From Tenrec ecaudatus (Eukaryota > Chordata > Mammalia > Afrosoricida > Tenrecidae): a DNA stretch of 64,000 nucleotides. How positions within the stretch are numbered: position 1 is the first letter of the stretch; each line of letters opens with the position of its first letter. Positions 21,960-33,950 of the stretch are shown here, one piece after another. Position numbers and translations under genes: made by a program. The DNA lies in the NCBI RefSeq assembly GCF_050624435.1, contig NC_134536.1, positions 8,808,758 to 8,872,757 on the forward strand, written 5' to 3'. The notes under the pieces are model-generated. The model saw only the letters and a program-made list of their open reading frames with translations, had not been told where the DNA came from and made no database searches.

Positions 21960-24780
21960 TGGTCCTGCCTCTCACACTGGGGGGCCCAACTCAAACACTG
22001 CCCGGTCCTGAGCCAGCCTCCCAGTTGTTCTTACATGGCAGCCCAACTTATGAAGGGGCTTCCCGTTCTTCACTGCCCTTCTACTTTACCAAGAACGCTG
22101 TCCTTGTCCAGGGACTGGTGTCTCCTGATAGCTAGTCCAAAGTACGTGAAACAGTCTCTCCAGCCTCACTTGGAAGAAGCAGCCCTCCTTGTGTCTTCCA
22201 CTTCGAGGCGTTTGTTCTTCTGAAAGTGCATGGTACTTTCACCATGCTTCACAATACCAGAATTCAAATGTGTCCATTTTTCTTCAGTCCTCCGTATTCA
22301 ATCTCCAGTTTTCACGTGCATATGAGACGATGGAGAATCCCCTGGCTTGGGTCAGGTGCACCTTGATCCTTAAAGTGACATCCTTGCTCTTCAACACTTT
22401 AAAGAGGTCTTGTGCAGCAGATTTGCCCAATGCAGCATGTCCTTTGATTTCTTGATGCTGCTTCTGTGAGCATTGACTGTGGGTCAAGCAAGACGAAATC
22501 CTTGACAGCTTCAATCTTTTCTCCGTTTATCACTGATCCCTTTGTGAGGATTTTGGCTTCTTCACGTTGACGTGCCATCCATACTGAAGACGGCGAGCCC
22601 TGGTTTTCATCAGCCAGCGCTGCAAGTCCTCGTCACTTTCAGCAAGCACTGCTGCGTGTCATCTGCACGTCACAGGTTGTTAGTCAGCCTTCCTCCACTC
22701 CTGCTGCTGCATGCTTCTGCACATAAACTACCTCTCCAACAATTTACTCAGCAGACAGACTGCATAAAGACGGTGCAGGGATAGAACCGTGATGCGCACC
22801 TTTCCTGATATTAAACCATTCTGTATTCTCTCACTCTGTTCACACAACCACCTCTTGACCCATGTACAAATTCTGTAGGAGCACAATGAAGTGTTCTGGG
22901 ATTCCCATTCTTCTCAAGGTGACCCACAGTTTATTATGCTTCATACAGTCTAATGGATTGGTATAGTCAATTAAACACAAATAAACATCTTTCTGGTAGT
23001 CTCTACTTTGAGCCAAGATCCATCTGGCTTCAGCCGTGATATCCCTTGTCCCACATCCTCTTCTGAATCCAACCTGAATGGCAACTCCCTCTCAAGGCAC
23101 GGTTGCACCATTGTTGGATGACCTGCAACAAAAGTTTGCTTGCATGTGACATCAATGATGATGTTCTATAATTTGAGCACTCTGTTGGGTCACCTTTCTT
23201 TGGAATGGGTACAAACGTGAATCTCGTCCAGTCAGTTGGCCAAGTAGCTGTCTTTCAAAGCCCATGCCACAGATAAGGAAGTGCTTCATCAGCCTGCTGA
23301 AGCACTTCAACTGATAGTCCATAGCCTCCTGGAGCCTTGTTTTTGGCTGATGCTTTCAGTGCAGCCTGAATGGCTTCCTTCAGCACCATTGGCTTTTGCT
23401 CATTGTCCACCTCCTGAGATGGTGGACTGTTGACCAGTTCCTTTTGCCACAGCAGCTCTGTGTGCTCTTTCCATCTTCTTTTGATGTTTCCTGCATCATT
23501 CAATATTTTTCCCATTGAATCTTTCAGTCTTCCATAAGTCCCTCTTCAGACTCACACAGCTGCACACAATGATGTGGAATGCAGGAAGATCACAGGCCAG
23601 TGGGTGCATCTCTAGGACTCACGTAGGTCCCCAGCAGGTCTCCGAGTGGCTCACCAGCAGGAAGGTGAAAGGAGAGAGAAAGAGAGAGATTCCAGGATCC
23701 TGCTTATGAGAAGGCCACATCCACAAGGAGGCATCACCAGGCTGGGACCTGATTGACAGGCTAGACTCCACGCCTACACCTATTTATCAAGTTGACATGA
23801 AAGTATGTAGTATTTTACTTTGCTTTCTCAAGTTGCCTTTTGAAATTTTCTAGCCAGCTCTTGGATTTCATGCTTCCTTACATTTGCTTTAGCTACACTA
23901 AGATTAGGAACGAGTTTCAGAGACTCTTCTGACATCCACTTGTATCTTTTCTTTCCCATCTTTTTAATAACCTCTGCTTTCTTCATGAATAATGTTCTTG
24001 ATGTCCTCCCACGGTTCACCAGGTCTTCCATAATTAATGTTCAACACAGCAAATCTTTTCTTGAGATGTTCTCAAACTTCAGGCAGGATAGACTCCAGAT
24101 TATATTTTGGCTCTTGTTTTAATTTCCTTCGGCTTCAACCTGAACTTACATAAGAGCAATTGATGGTCTGTTCCACAGTCAGCCCCTGACCTGATTTTAA
24201 CTGCTGATCATGAGCTTCTACATTGTCTCTTCCCACAAATGTTGTCCTTTTGATTTCTTATGTATTCCATCTGAACAATTCATGTGTACAGTCACCACTT
24301 GTGTTGCTGAAAAAAGGTATTTGCTATGAACAAGTCATTGGTCTCACAAATTGCTCTGTGATCTCCAGCATCATTTCTATCACTATGACCATATTTTCCA
24401 ACTACTGTTCCTTTCTTTTTGTCTCCAGCTTTTACATTCTAAATGCCAATAATTATCAATACATCCTGATTGATGTTTGATCAATTTCAGACTGAAGACA
24501 TTGGTAGACTGCTCCAATTTCTCTATTATTATCATATATTTGAATAGCCGTGTATTGATTAGATTTCCATGAAGGTGGTTAGATACAATGCTCTTGCAGA
24601 CAGGACTGTACTTTAAGATAGATCGTGAAATGTCCTTTCGAATGCAGCCCCATTCCTCTTCATTGGGTCATTCCGGCACTTTGGGTGGCCCTGTTGGCAC
24701 TTGAGATGGCAGTGACAGAGCTTCTGGCATCACAGCACCCAAGCCACCACAGTGCAATAAGCACAAACAAGTGGCAGGTC
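21960..24780 (-). mobile_element. RTE-clade LINE, near full length, broken
   Basis: Reading the minus strand from 24780 to 21960 gives, in order, a 5'UTR-like block, endonuclease segments (LIIIG...NAKVG-like, then FFQQHK), the linker (KKRYKWMSEESLKL, 24031-23828), and RT segments (MGKILNDAGNIKRRWKEHTE followed by KAPGGYGLSVEVLQQ, 23515-23255). The ADD catalytic motif comes near 22655-22668, then the C-terminal KSKDVTLRIKVHLTQA region and the non-coding 3' tail. Stops and shifts break it throughout. A second repeat interrupts it at 23530-23810. The family encodes an endonuclease/reverse transcriptase that copies RNA into DNA; this copy cannot be functional. Confidence 0.82.
23530..23810 (-). 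mobile_element. Family X-related repeat inserted in the RTE LINE
   Basis: It shares CCCTCTTCAGACTCACACAG, GCAGGAAGATCACAGGCCAG and CTGATTGACAGGCTAGACTC with family X, but its middle differs. It splits the RTE ORF between the RT N-terminal part (ending 23515) and the linker (starting about 23815). Confidence 0.55.
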
Positions 24781-24922
24781 GTCAGCACACAGTAGCTTGT
24801 TAATAAGCCTTCCTCCAGTCCTGGTTACGTCAGGACAAATGGAAGAATCCTCTCTCAGGAGCGGTTATCTTCCAACGGCTCTGTAGCAAGTGGCAACGCC
24901 GACACAAAGGCAAAGCAATTTC

Positions 24923-26920
24923 TTTTTTCTTTTTAAATCATTTTATTGGGGGCTCTTATAACTCTTATCACAATCCATACATACATCCATTGTGTTAAGC
25001 ACCTTTGTACATTCGTTGCTATCATCATTTTCAAAACATTTTCTTTCTACTTGAGCCCTTGGTATCAGCATCTAATCCCCCCCCCTTCCCACACCCTCCC
25101 TCATGAACCCTTGATAATTTATAAATTATTCTTATGTTTTCATGTCTTACACTGACCGATGTTTCCCTTTACCCACTTTTCTGTTGTCCATCCCCCCAGG
25201 GAGGGGGTTATATGTAGATCGTTGTGATCGGTTCCCTCTATCTCCCCCCAACTTCCGCTTACCCTACTGGTATCCTATTCTCAATATTGGTCCTGAGGGA
25301 TTTATCTATCCTGGATTCCCTATGTTTCCAGCTCCTCTTATCTGTACCTGTGTACATGCTTGGGTGTAGCTGGATTTGTAAGGTAGAATTGAGGTCATTA
25401 TAGTGGGGAGGAGGAAGCATTAAAGAACTAGAGGAAAGTTGTGTGTTTCAACAGTGCTATACTTCACCCTGACTTGCTTGTCTCATTCCTTCCAGAAGGG
25501 GATGTCTAATTGCCTAGAGATAGGTTTTGGATCTCCACTCCTCACTCTCCCTCATTCACAATGATATGATTTTTTTCTCTGGGTCTTTGATACCTGATCC
25601 TATTGACACCTCATGATCATACAGGGTGTTGTGCTTCTTCCATGTGACCTTTGTTGCTTCTCAGTTAGATGGCCACTTATTTATCTTCAAGCCTTTAAGA
25701 CCCCAGACACTATATCTTTTGGGAACCAGGCACCACCAGCTTTCTTCACCATATTTGCTTATACACCCACTTTGTCTCCAGTGATCATGTTGGGAAGGTG
25801 AGCTTCATGGAATGCCAGGTTATTAGAACAAAGTGTTCTTGCATTGAGAGAATACTTGAATAGAGGCCTAATGTCCATATGCTACCGTAATACTAACCCT
25901 ATAAATATATGTACATAGATCTATTTCCCTAACACCATATATAAATATATTTACATATGTATATGTCTGTATTTAGACCTCTATAAATGCCATTTGCCTC
26001 CTAGTTCTTTCCTCTGTTTCCTTTTACTTTCCTCTTGTCCCACTATCATGCTCAGCCTTCTTTGGGTTTCAGTAATTCCTCTTGGCTACATTGACCTTGA
26101 TCAAGCCCTACCAACCCTCCTCACTATCAATTTTAGATCACTTGTTGTTCCCTTGTCCCTGGGTTTGTTAACACTCACTTCCTTTCCCCGGCCTCCCCTT
26201 CTCCCATGTACTCCCACCTCCCCATTGTTGTTTTCTCCTCCAGACTGTTTATCCTGCTTACCTTATCTAGATAGACATGCAGAGACAATAAACACCAAAC
26301 CAAAAAAAAAAATGACAGAGCAAATCAAAGCAACAAAATAAAACAATAATAACAACAACAAAAATAAATATGACAGAAAAAGAAAAGCCTATAAATAGTT
26401 CAAGGTCTGTTTGTTGACCCACGGGAGTGTTTTCCAGTCTGATAGAGTGCCACGCCCTGGTCCCACAGTCTATTTTTGTTATTCTTTTGGGACTTCATTG
26501 CTCTGCTCCCCTTGCTGTTCTGTTGCACATCCTAATGTTTTGCCTCGGTGTGGTGGAGTCAGATCGGGAGCAATTCCCACACTGTCCCTCCAGTGTTGTC
26601 CCTGTAGCACTATGGGTCAGCAAGGGACGTCGTGTCTCATGGTGGGGCTGGCCCTATGGTCCTACCTGTGCACTGACTGCTCTGAGTAGGACTATCGTCC
26701 TCAGGGTTTGGTGGGCCAGGATGTGTTCCACTCTCTCTTCTTCCCCCTTCATTTGCTCCTGTGTGCTCTGATCAGATGTGTCCCTCTCCCTGAGCTGTAG
26801 CGTCAGTCCTGTCCTCTGAATTTTTCTGTGGGGAAGGGAGCTGTCCACGTAGTTGGGATTGGGGCTGACCTCTCAGACCTCTTGATTGATACCCTGCTTC
26901 ATGCGGATATGTTAAGACAG
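24923..26920 (-). mobile_element. L1 LINE 3' end, 5'-truncated insertion
   Basis: This 2.0-kb copy is of the same family as 369-2227 and is flanked by AGCAATTTC (24914-24922 and 26921-26929). It is collinear with the first copy over its length, including the AAACCTATAAATATA block and the A-rich segment near 26300. Confidence 0.8.
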
Positions 26921-27015
26921 AGCAATTTCAGTGTTGTCATTTTTAGTAGCAAAATTTAAATAGAGGAACACCTTGAGAAAAGTCAATCTTTGGGGAAAGT
27001 ATTTCAAAAGGCACT

Positions 27016-27212
27016 CAAACTCACCATCGTGGAGTCAGCGCCAACTCACACGACCCTGTAGGACAGAGTCGATCCGGTCCTGCGGCTTTCTGAGGCAGCA
27101 ACTCTATGTAGGAGGAGAAAGTTTCACCTCTGCCATAGGAGTTGGCTGGTGGTTTCAAACTGCTGACCTGGCAGTTAGCAGCCATCACATAAACCACTAT
27201 GCCCCCAAGACA
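27016..27212 (-). mobile_element. AfroSINE-type SINE
   Basis: It contains the complement of the SINE tail (GTCAGCGCCAACTCACACGA), GGTTTCAAACTGCTGACCTG and the head side ACCACTATGCCCCCAAG. Confidence 0.75.
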
Positions 27213-27739
27213 CAAGTAAGGATGAAGGATGAAGAGTCAATCTGCTTCCTGGAGGCTCCCAGACCAGGGTGTGCAGCTGCGCAAGCAACACCAGGGAGGG
27301 GGCGTTATTTCCCCTGGAAGAGTCTCCGGGAACCTTGTGAGAGGACCTGCAAATCCGAGGAAGGGTGGGATTTTGAAAGGCAAACGGGGCGAGCAGCATT
27401 GCAGGAGGCAGGACCAGCCTTATGAAGGATCCGGAGATCAGACGTGCATTTTGATTTCCTGCCTAAAACATCTGACACGCGGCGGGAGAGCTCGTATGAC
27501 CCGAGAAAAGGCTGGATCCTTCTTTTCCAAAAGATCATCCCATCGGTTCATCATTAGGCAGCCAGGCTCACCTCCTGCTCGTCTGTTTGTCATCTTTGGT
27601 GACCTGCATGCTGCTGTGGTGGTGAAAGCCAGACCACCATGATTTCAAACCTTGGCACGGTCACCCATGACGGGTAGGCTTCAGTGGAGCTTCTCGACTT
27701 AGACTGGGGCAAAAAGCATGGCACCCTACTTCTGAAGGC

Positions 27740-28490
27740 GGCTGCTGCTATTGTTGGTGGTGGTGGCTGGCTCGGAGTTGATTCTGACTCAGAGCCATGA
27801 AAGCCATGGCTCAGAAGAGAGCACTGTCTGACTCACTCCGGACACATCAGGAGGCATCCATCACTGGGGGACATCAATAGATAACGTCATGACGATCGAA
27901 GAAAGGATTGACGTTGTCAAGCATTTTTGTCTCACGGGGATATACCAACAATGCTCAGGAAAGCCGAAATCAAGAAATCAAAAGAGGTTTTGCATTGGCT
28001 AAATCTGCTCTATGAGACTTCTTTAAAGTGTCCAAGAGCAAGATGTGGCATTGAGGCCTAAGACGCACCTGACCAAAGCCATCGTGTTTTCAATTGCCAC
28101 ATGCACAAATGGTGGTTGGGCATTGAATAAGGAAGCCAAAGGGAAAATGATGGATTTGAATTACGAGGCTGGCGAAGAACCTTGGCCACACATGGACTAT
28201 CAGAAGAACGGACGAATCTGTCTTGGAAAAGGTGCCATCAGAATGCTCCTTAGAGGCAAGGATGGCACGACTTTGTCCCGCGTACTTCAGAGAGACGAGT
28301 TCTGGAGGAGGACCTCATGCTTGGTGAAGCGGAGGGGCAACGACAAAGAGGAAGACCCTCGAGGAGATGGGCTGATTCCGTGGCTGTAAACCACGGCCTC
28401 GAGCATAAGAACAATTGGGAAGACGGTGCAGGACCGGGCAGTGTTTCGTTCTGTCGTGCGCAGGTTCACTTTGACAACGGCGTCAACCAT
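27740..28490 (+). mobile_element. RTE LINE fragment (RT C terminus and 3' tail)
   Basis: The + strand reads, with frame changes, EKIDVVKHF-like, AEIKKSKEVLHWLNLL-like and DLNYEAGEEPW segments, then the LLRGKDGTTLSRVLQRD and GEAEGQRQRGRPSRRWADSVAV stretches that end RTE ORFs. An internal ORF of 114 codons lies at 28317-28661. The copy is degraded. Confidence 0.75.
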
Positions 28491-28895
28491 CAAATTTTAC
28501 TGAAACCTTCAAGAAGTCTTAGAACTACGTACCACAAGGGTGATGGCCCTTTGCTCCCCAGCCACTTGCCGGTTCTGTTTCCCTGCCATCTGGCAATGAC
28601 TGAGCTGGTGAGGAGAGGCGGTTTGTCCAGAGAGGAACTGAGAAGTCGTGGACTCATGTGACCACTAAAAGGTCCCAAGACAGAGAAGTGGAGGAAAGAG
28701 GTGAGGTGTCCCGGGCAGGGCCCTCGTGATCAAGCCTAGTAGGAAGTCACAGTGCAGCAGTTGGACGTGGCCAAGGAGGGGCTCCTCCTTGTCTCTCAGG
28801 CTTGTCCACATAATTGTAGTGAAGCAATTAGAAAGGGTGGCGAGATGCAGTATTAGACATGTCCCTGAATAAGAATTCCAATCGAAACTGGTTAC
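28491..28895. other. Intergenic, nothing recognised
   Basis: Between the RTE 3' end and the mariner element. No feature recognised. Confidence 0.4.
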
Positions 28896-28898
28896 GTA

Positions 28899-28979
28899 CG
28901 AGGAGGCCTCAAAAAGTTCGTGGAACCGTGGGATTGAAAGATACTGGGATTTTCCCACAAACTTTTTGAAGCTCCCTCA
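28899..28979. mobile_element. Mariner-type miniature element (MITE)
   Basis: The 81-bp element has about 27-bp imperfect terminal inverted repeats. The left end is CGAGGAGGCCTCAAAAAGTT; the reverse complement of the right end is TGAGGGAGCTTCAAAAAGTT. TA dinucleotides flank it on both sides (28897-28898 and 28980-28981), the standard Tc1/mariner target duplication. The size and structure fit a palindromic, non-coding mariner derivative. Confidence 0.75.
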
Positions 28980-28984
28980 TAGAT

Positions 28985-29450
28985 CAGGATGAAAATATCG
29001 GTAAATAGCGCATGACCAGGACGTGGAGTGTTCTCACAAGCAAAGATGTGTGGCAGGTAGGTCAGCAGCTCTCAAACATTTTGGTCTCAGGTGCATTTAA
29101 ACTCTTATTTTTTTTAAATCGCATAAAGAGCTGAAGCTTGCACGCCTGCCTGCCATCGATATTTACCACATGAGAAATTAAAACTGAGAGCATCCTAAGC
29201 CCAAGAATACACAAGGTGCAGTCTGTAGGCAGCAGAGCATCATGGGAGCTTGAGAAAGCACTGTGCATGCTGAGAGAACAAAGCTAAGAAGGCTCGACTG
29301 GTGTCACTGGCTGGTGGGTCGTTCTGGCTCATGGTGAGCCCACAGACAAGGGAAGGAAATGCTACCCGGTCCAACGCCATCCTCACTGCCGTGAGAATGT
29401 TCAAGTCCATGATCACAGCCATTGTGTGTTTTGAATGTTGTCCATCCTGG
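28985..29450. other. Intergenic, nothing recognised
   Basis: Between the mariner element and a SINE. No feature recognised. Confidence 0.4.
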
Positions 29451-29454
29451 AGAG

Positions 29455-29615
29455 GAGCCCCGGCGGTGTAGTGGTTATCTGGTGGGCTTCTAACTGCGAG
29501 GTCGGCTGTTCAAAACCACCAGCCACTCCACAAGGGAAAGGCTTTTCACTCCCATGAAGAGTGACAGTCTCAGAAACACCCAGGGGCAGTTCCACTCTGC
29601 CGGATAAGGTCCCTG
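29455..29615 (+). mobile_element. AfroSINE-type SINE
   Basis: GAGCCCCGGCGGTGTAGTGG, GCTGTTCAAAACCACCAGCC, ACAGTCTCAGAAACACCCAG and GGGGCAGTTCCACTCTGCCG are in order; the last tail part is missing. Confidence 0.76.
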
Positions 29616-29639
29616 AGTTTGAGTGCTGTTCTGTCCAGC

Positions 29640-29850
29640 CTCAGGGGTCATCTCCCAGCAGTCTTGAGAGCACTGCTCCGTTGTGACCTGTGAGGATCTC
29701 AGTGGCTGAATTTGGGAAGGAGACCGGCAGGCCATTCTTCCTAGTTCTCTCTTAGTCTGGAAGCTCTACCGAGACCTGTTGGCAACAGGTGCCCTTGCTG
29801 TAACACCAGCACCATAGCGGCATGCAAGGGGGCGCGCATGTCAACTGACA
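29640..29850 (-). mobile_element. RTE 5'UTR remnant
   Basis: The same block as at 6490-6615 (GGCCATTCTTCCTAGTTCTC, CTTAGTCTGGAAGCTCTACC) is preceded by the GTCATCTCCCAGCA... region expected just 3' of it in the family. Confidence 0.5.
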
Positions 29851-29954
29851 AGCTCGTGGTGGAGAAAAGCAATTGCACTCCCTGCCAGTGAGTCGATTCT
29901 GACTCATAGCGACTGTGGCGGAGTGATATTTCTTAACATGGCTCTTCCATCTAG

Positions 29955-30515
29955 GTTACTTTAAGGACTAAGATGCACCTGACCCAAGCGCTGGTATTTT
30001 TGCCTCATGTGCATGTGAAAGTTGGACACTGAATAAGAAAGATTGAAAAAGAATTGATGCATTTGAATTGTGGTGCTGGAGAATACTACAAATATTGTGG
30101 ACTGCTAAAAGGACACGCCAATCTATACTGGGAAAGTACAGGCAGAGACAAGAATGGTGAGACTTCGTCTTACGTGCTTTGGATATGCCGTGAGGAGAAA
30201 CCAGTCCCTGGAGAAGGACATCATGTTTGGTAAAGTCAAGGGGCAGCAACAAATAGGAGGGCCCTCAACGAGATGGATGGACACAATGGCCGCATAGGAA
30301 CAATTGTGAGGATGGCACAGGACCGTGCGGTGTTCCGTTCTGTTGTGCTGTGGATCAGAACCACTATGGCACACAACGACAGCAGTATCCATTTCTCTGA
30401 GGCTACAAGGACGGGCTCAAACACAAGAACAACTGTGACGATGGCAGGACTGGGCAGTGCTTCTTTCTGTAGGCCATGGGGCCACTGTGAATTGGAAGCA
30501 ACTCAATAGCATCTA
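29955..30515 (+). mobile_element. RTE LINE 3' fragment
   Basis: The stretch aligns by eye to the other RTE 3' ends: AAGATGCACCTGACCCAAGC, GAATTGATGCATTTGAATTG, ACCAGTCCCTGGAGAAGGAC and GAGATGGATGGACACAATGG. A second partial copy of the last 100 bases follows at about 30405-30515. Confidence 0.75.
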
Positions 30516-30519
30516 AGAA

Positions 30520-31010
30520 CAGCATCCGTATCTCTGTCACTCCCACCAAATGGCTGAATGAGACCATGCAAAGATGGTGTGTGAAACACTACCCGAGGGG
30601 GTTGGCTATAAGAATGAGGCATTTCAGAAACAGGAACAGAGGGAGCAAACCTGTGGCCACCAGCAAAGCACATTGGAGATCCCCGTCTTAAAGTGGTAGA
30701 GGCCAAGACCAGAGGCACCGGAGGCTGCTGCACAAAGACCATGAGACAGAGCAGAGGGCCTGCATCCCTGAGACCAGGCAGCAATCAGGCGGAGCGGCAG
30801 GCCAGCTCCTGGCCCACAGAGGCCAAAGCCAATGGACTTCATGGCTGAGAGTCTGATGTTCAGAGAGCGAGATCTGGCTGCTGGCTGAGAAGAGGCTGCG
30901 CTGTTGGCCAGTGACTGTGTCCTTGCTGAAGGATCCTACCTCGGGCCAACCTACTAACGTCCCTAATAAACCTCCACAATGGGTAGTTGTGTCTGGGAGC
31001 CTGGTGTGGC
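30520..31010 (+). repeat. Possible LTR-like repeat
   Basis: A stretch rich in GGCCAAAGCC-, GACCAGAGGC- and CTGAGAAG-type words ends with a poly(A) signal in CCCTAATAAACCTCC (30964) and GTAGTTGTGTCTGGG, which has the feel of an LTR 3' half. No duplication or second copy was found in the window, so the call is tentative. Confidence 0.3.
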
Positions 31011-31154
31011 CACTGAAAGGAATTCTGGAACCCAGCAGAAAAATAGACTGCAATAGGAGGAGGGGTTGGTGTCAGAGCAGGACAAAAGAGAGATGGCGGA
31101 CGAAGGCATGTCTGACCTCTGCCTGGGCTGGGGTGGACGGATTACCTTTCTCCC

Positions 31155-31322
31155 TGCCGTCTTTTCCCTAGCGACCCTCTTGCACAGAGCAGAACTGTCT
31201 CTCTGGGTTTCTGAGGCTTGTAAATCTTTGCAGGAGCAAAACGTCTCATCCTTCTCCAATTTCAACGGCTGACCTTGGGGTTCCCAGCCCAATGTGTGAC
31301 CCACTATGCCTCCAGGGCCCCG
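31155..31322 (-). mobile_element. AfroSINE-type SINE
   Basis: TAGCGACCCTCTTGCACAGA, GGTTTCTGAGGCTTGTAAAT, CGGCTGACCTTGGGGTTCC and CACTATGCCTCCAGGGCCCC run from tail side to head side. Confidence 0.74.
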
Positions 31323-31599
31323 GAAAGACAAATAGCAAGCTAGTATTATTACAAAAGCTATCTTGATTCGCTGGCCCCCTTAAAGAGTCTCAGGGATTCC
31401 CAGGCCTCTGAACATACTTGGAAAACCACTGCTGTCAACCAAATCTATGTGCGTTTAGACTTCCCAAGGACTCTCAACTTAGGCTGGTCAGGAGAAGAAG
31501 CAGAATGGTTTCTCCACCCTTCTTCCACCCGAGAACACATTTAACTATTTGGGCTTACATTTTGGGATATAGCTGTGCCTTGTTTTAGCCAACAAGTCT

Positions 31600-31895
31600 G
31601 TCTCAGAAGAAGTACTTACCAGAATGTTCCTGAGAGGCATGGATGGCAAGGCTTTGTCCCCCATATTTGGACCTGTTGCCGGGAGCGACCAGTTCTGAAG
31701 AAGGTAGGGCATCGTTCTTGGTAAAGCGGAGGGGCAGTGAAGAAAAGGAAGACCCTCGACACGATGGACTGACACTGTGGCTGCCACGATGGTCTCCAAC
31801 ATGAGGACCGTTGTGAGGATGTGCAGGACGGGGCAGTGCGTCATTCTCTCGTGCACACGGTCGCTAGGTCGATGGCACCGAACAACCATCACCAC
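31600..31895 (+). mobile_element. RTE LINE 3' fragment
   Basis: It carries GAATGTTCCTGAGAGGCATG, TTGGTAAAGCGGAGGGGCAG, GAAGACCCTCGACACGATGG and the tail ending GGCACCGAACAACCATCACC, as in the other RTE 3' ends. Confidence 0.75.
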
Positions 31896-31899
31896 CTTG

Positions 31900-33020
31900 T
31901 TCCATCGCGCTTTGCGTCATGGTGATGGTTTGCTTTGGTTTGTTCTTTAGAAACTGAAGGTTTGCGTCCTCCCTGCGTGCAGTGCGTGCTCAGGGATCTC
32001 TCTGTGCCCCATCTTGCCCATTCTCCCCAAATTGCAACCTTTTCCAGGAGGCGATTGCACACAGAACAGGTGGCAGGATGATGTCACCACAATCTTGCTG
32101 TGCCCTGGCAGAGTAAAACAAGCCTTACACCCCTCGACGAGCAGACCCGCTTTACCTCTGTGGTCTGGACAAAACGCTCTCCATCGCTAAAGTGTGTTTA
32201 GTCTGGGATTCCGAGTTTATGTCCCTTTGCATCTAGAACCCCATGGGGAGGAGGAAGTTGTTTACATCACCGGTGTATTGGGTATCGTGCTAAGACAGGG
32301 ACTTTCAGATAGAAGGTGGGAGACTAGGATCTTTCCTCACTCACCAGCTAGGCACCAAATAACCGGGGAAATGCTGCTTCCCAAAGAGCCTCTCATAAAT
32401 CATGTCCGTCCTTAGAGAGACATCTATCCGTCTGAGAAAGTCTTGGAATTGAAGGTGCAGGATTAATGAATCCCGTGGAGGCACTTCCTAACTCCTTATC
32501 CAAACAAAACCTATTTGCAGATATGCATAGTAGCACCCAGATCAAGAAGCGGACAATGCACCCCAAGACCTCACGCTTGCCCTTCTAGCCTCCCCCTTAG
32601 GGTAACCAGGGTGCGGACACGGAAGGTGAGAATCCCACAGCTTCCCCCTGCAGGTTTTGTACTTCCTATCAGGGAGAGGAGCATACACGGCACACTCTTG
32701 GTGCCTGGTTTCTTGCTTTCAGCATCACACTGTGAGAGGCAGTCTTGCACTGCATGAGGCTGCTGAGCGCAGATGCTGACTTCTCCGTGCTCCGGGCTGT
32801 GCCGGCGTGTGAACCTAGCACAGTGTATCCATTCTCCACTGTTTGCATGGCAAAGGGTATCAAAATCTCTATTTGGATGGCAAGTGTAGTACAACATGTC
32901 TATTCTCTGTTTAGGTTGACGCACACGTTCGGGCCATTTAGCACATAGCCTTTTAGCCTTAGAGAAGAGCAGTGATTTTTATTTAGAAGGATCAGTGACA
33001 TTCACCATCTCCTCCCTTCT
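31900..33020. other. Intergenic, nothing recognised
   Basis: About 1.1 kb without an identified repeat. Overlapping short ORFs only. Confidence 0.4.
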
Positions 33021-33024
33021 TTAG

Positions 33025-33211
33025 GGAGCCCTGGTGGTGCTGTAGGATAGGCTTTGGGCTCCTAAAGCCACAAAGGTCAGCGGTTCAAGCCTGCCAGCCC
33101 CTCCATGGGAGAGAGGTGTGGCTACCTGCTCCTGGGAAGGTGCAGGATCTCAGACATCCTCAATAGGGTCACAGTGAGTTGGGATGCACTTGATGGCAGT
33201 GGGCTTGGCTT
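33025..33211 (+). mobile_element. AfroSINE-type SINE
   Basis: GGGAGCCCTGGTGGTGCTGT, GGTCAGCGGTTCAAGCCTGC and GATGGCAGTGGGCTTGGC mark a full-length copy. Confidence 0.8.
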
Positions 33212-33282
33212 CCTTCTTTAAAGTTGTCGTTTTTTTCTTCTTTTCCCTCCGTGTCTGAACCAGAGATGACCTGACTCTAAGT

Positions 33283-33950
33283 AGGGAGAAAGATGAGGCT
33301 TTCTCCTCCCATAAAGAGCTACTGTCACGATGAAAAACACAACTTTCCTCCAGTTCCTAAATGCTTCCTCCCCCCACCAACCCCCACTATCATGATCCCA
33401 ATTCTACCTTGCAAGTCTCACTAGACCAGAGGATAGACACTGGTGCAAATAAGAGCTGGAGGCACAGGGAATCCAGGGTGGATGACACCTTCAGGACCAG
33501 TGGTGTGAGTGGCGATATTGGGAGGATAGAGGGAGAGCGGGTTGGAAAGGGAACCAATTACAAGGATCTACATGTGACCTCCTCCCTGGGGGACGGACAA
33601 CAGAAAAGTGGGTGAAGGGAGACGTTGGACAGGGAAGGATATGACAAAATAATTTATACATTATCAAGGGTTCATGAGGGAGGGGGTAGTGGGGAGGGAG
33701 GGGAAAAATGAGGACCTGATGCCAGGGGCTTAAATGGAGAGCAAATGTTTTGAGAATGATGAGGGCAATGAATGTACAGATGTGCTTTACACAATTGATG
33801 TATGTATGGATTGTGAGAAGAGTTGTATGAGCCCCTAATAAAACGATTAAGGAAAAAATAGTTGCTGTCTTGGAAATTCACAGGGGCTGTTCTGCTATGT
33901 CCTGTGGGGTTGCTATGAGTTAGCATTGACTCAATGGCATTGACTTTATT
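33283..33950 (+). mobile_element. AfroSINE 3' half split by an L1 insertion
   Basis: AGATGAGGCTTTCTCCTCCC with AAAGAGCTACTGTC lies on the left. GCTGTCTTGGAAATTCACAG, GGGGTTGCTATGAGTTAGCA and GACTCAATGGCATTGAC lie on the right of the L1 copy at 33327-33859. Confidence 0.7.
33327..33859 (+). mobile_element. L1 3'-end insertion splitting a SINE
   Basis: The 533-bp copy of the same L1 3'UTR ends GAGCCCCTAATAAAACGATT plus an A-rich tail. The likely duplication is AGCTACTGTC / AGTTGCTGTC (33317-33326 and 33860-33869, two mismatches). The sequences on each side are the left and right parts of one AfroSINE (33283-33326 and 33860-33950), so the L1 jumped into an older SINE. Confidence 0.78.

Noticed and set aside
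26973..27425. 150-codon plus-strand ORF
   Set aside because: The first half is the antisense of an AfroSINE, and no domain is present.
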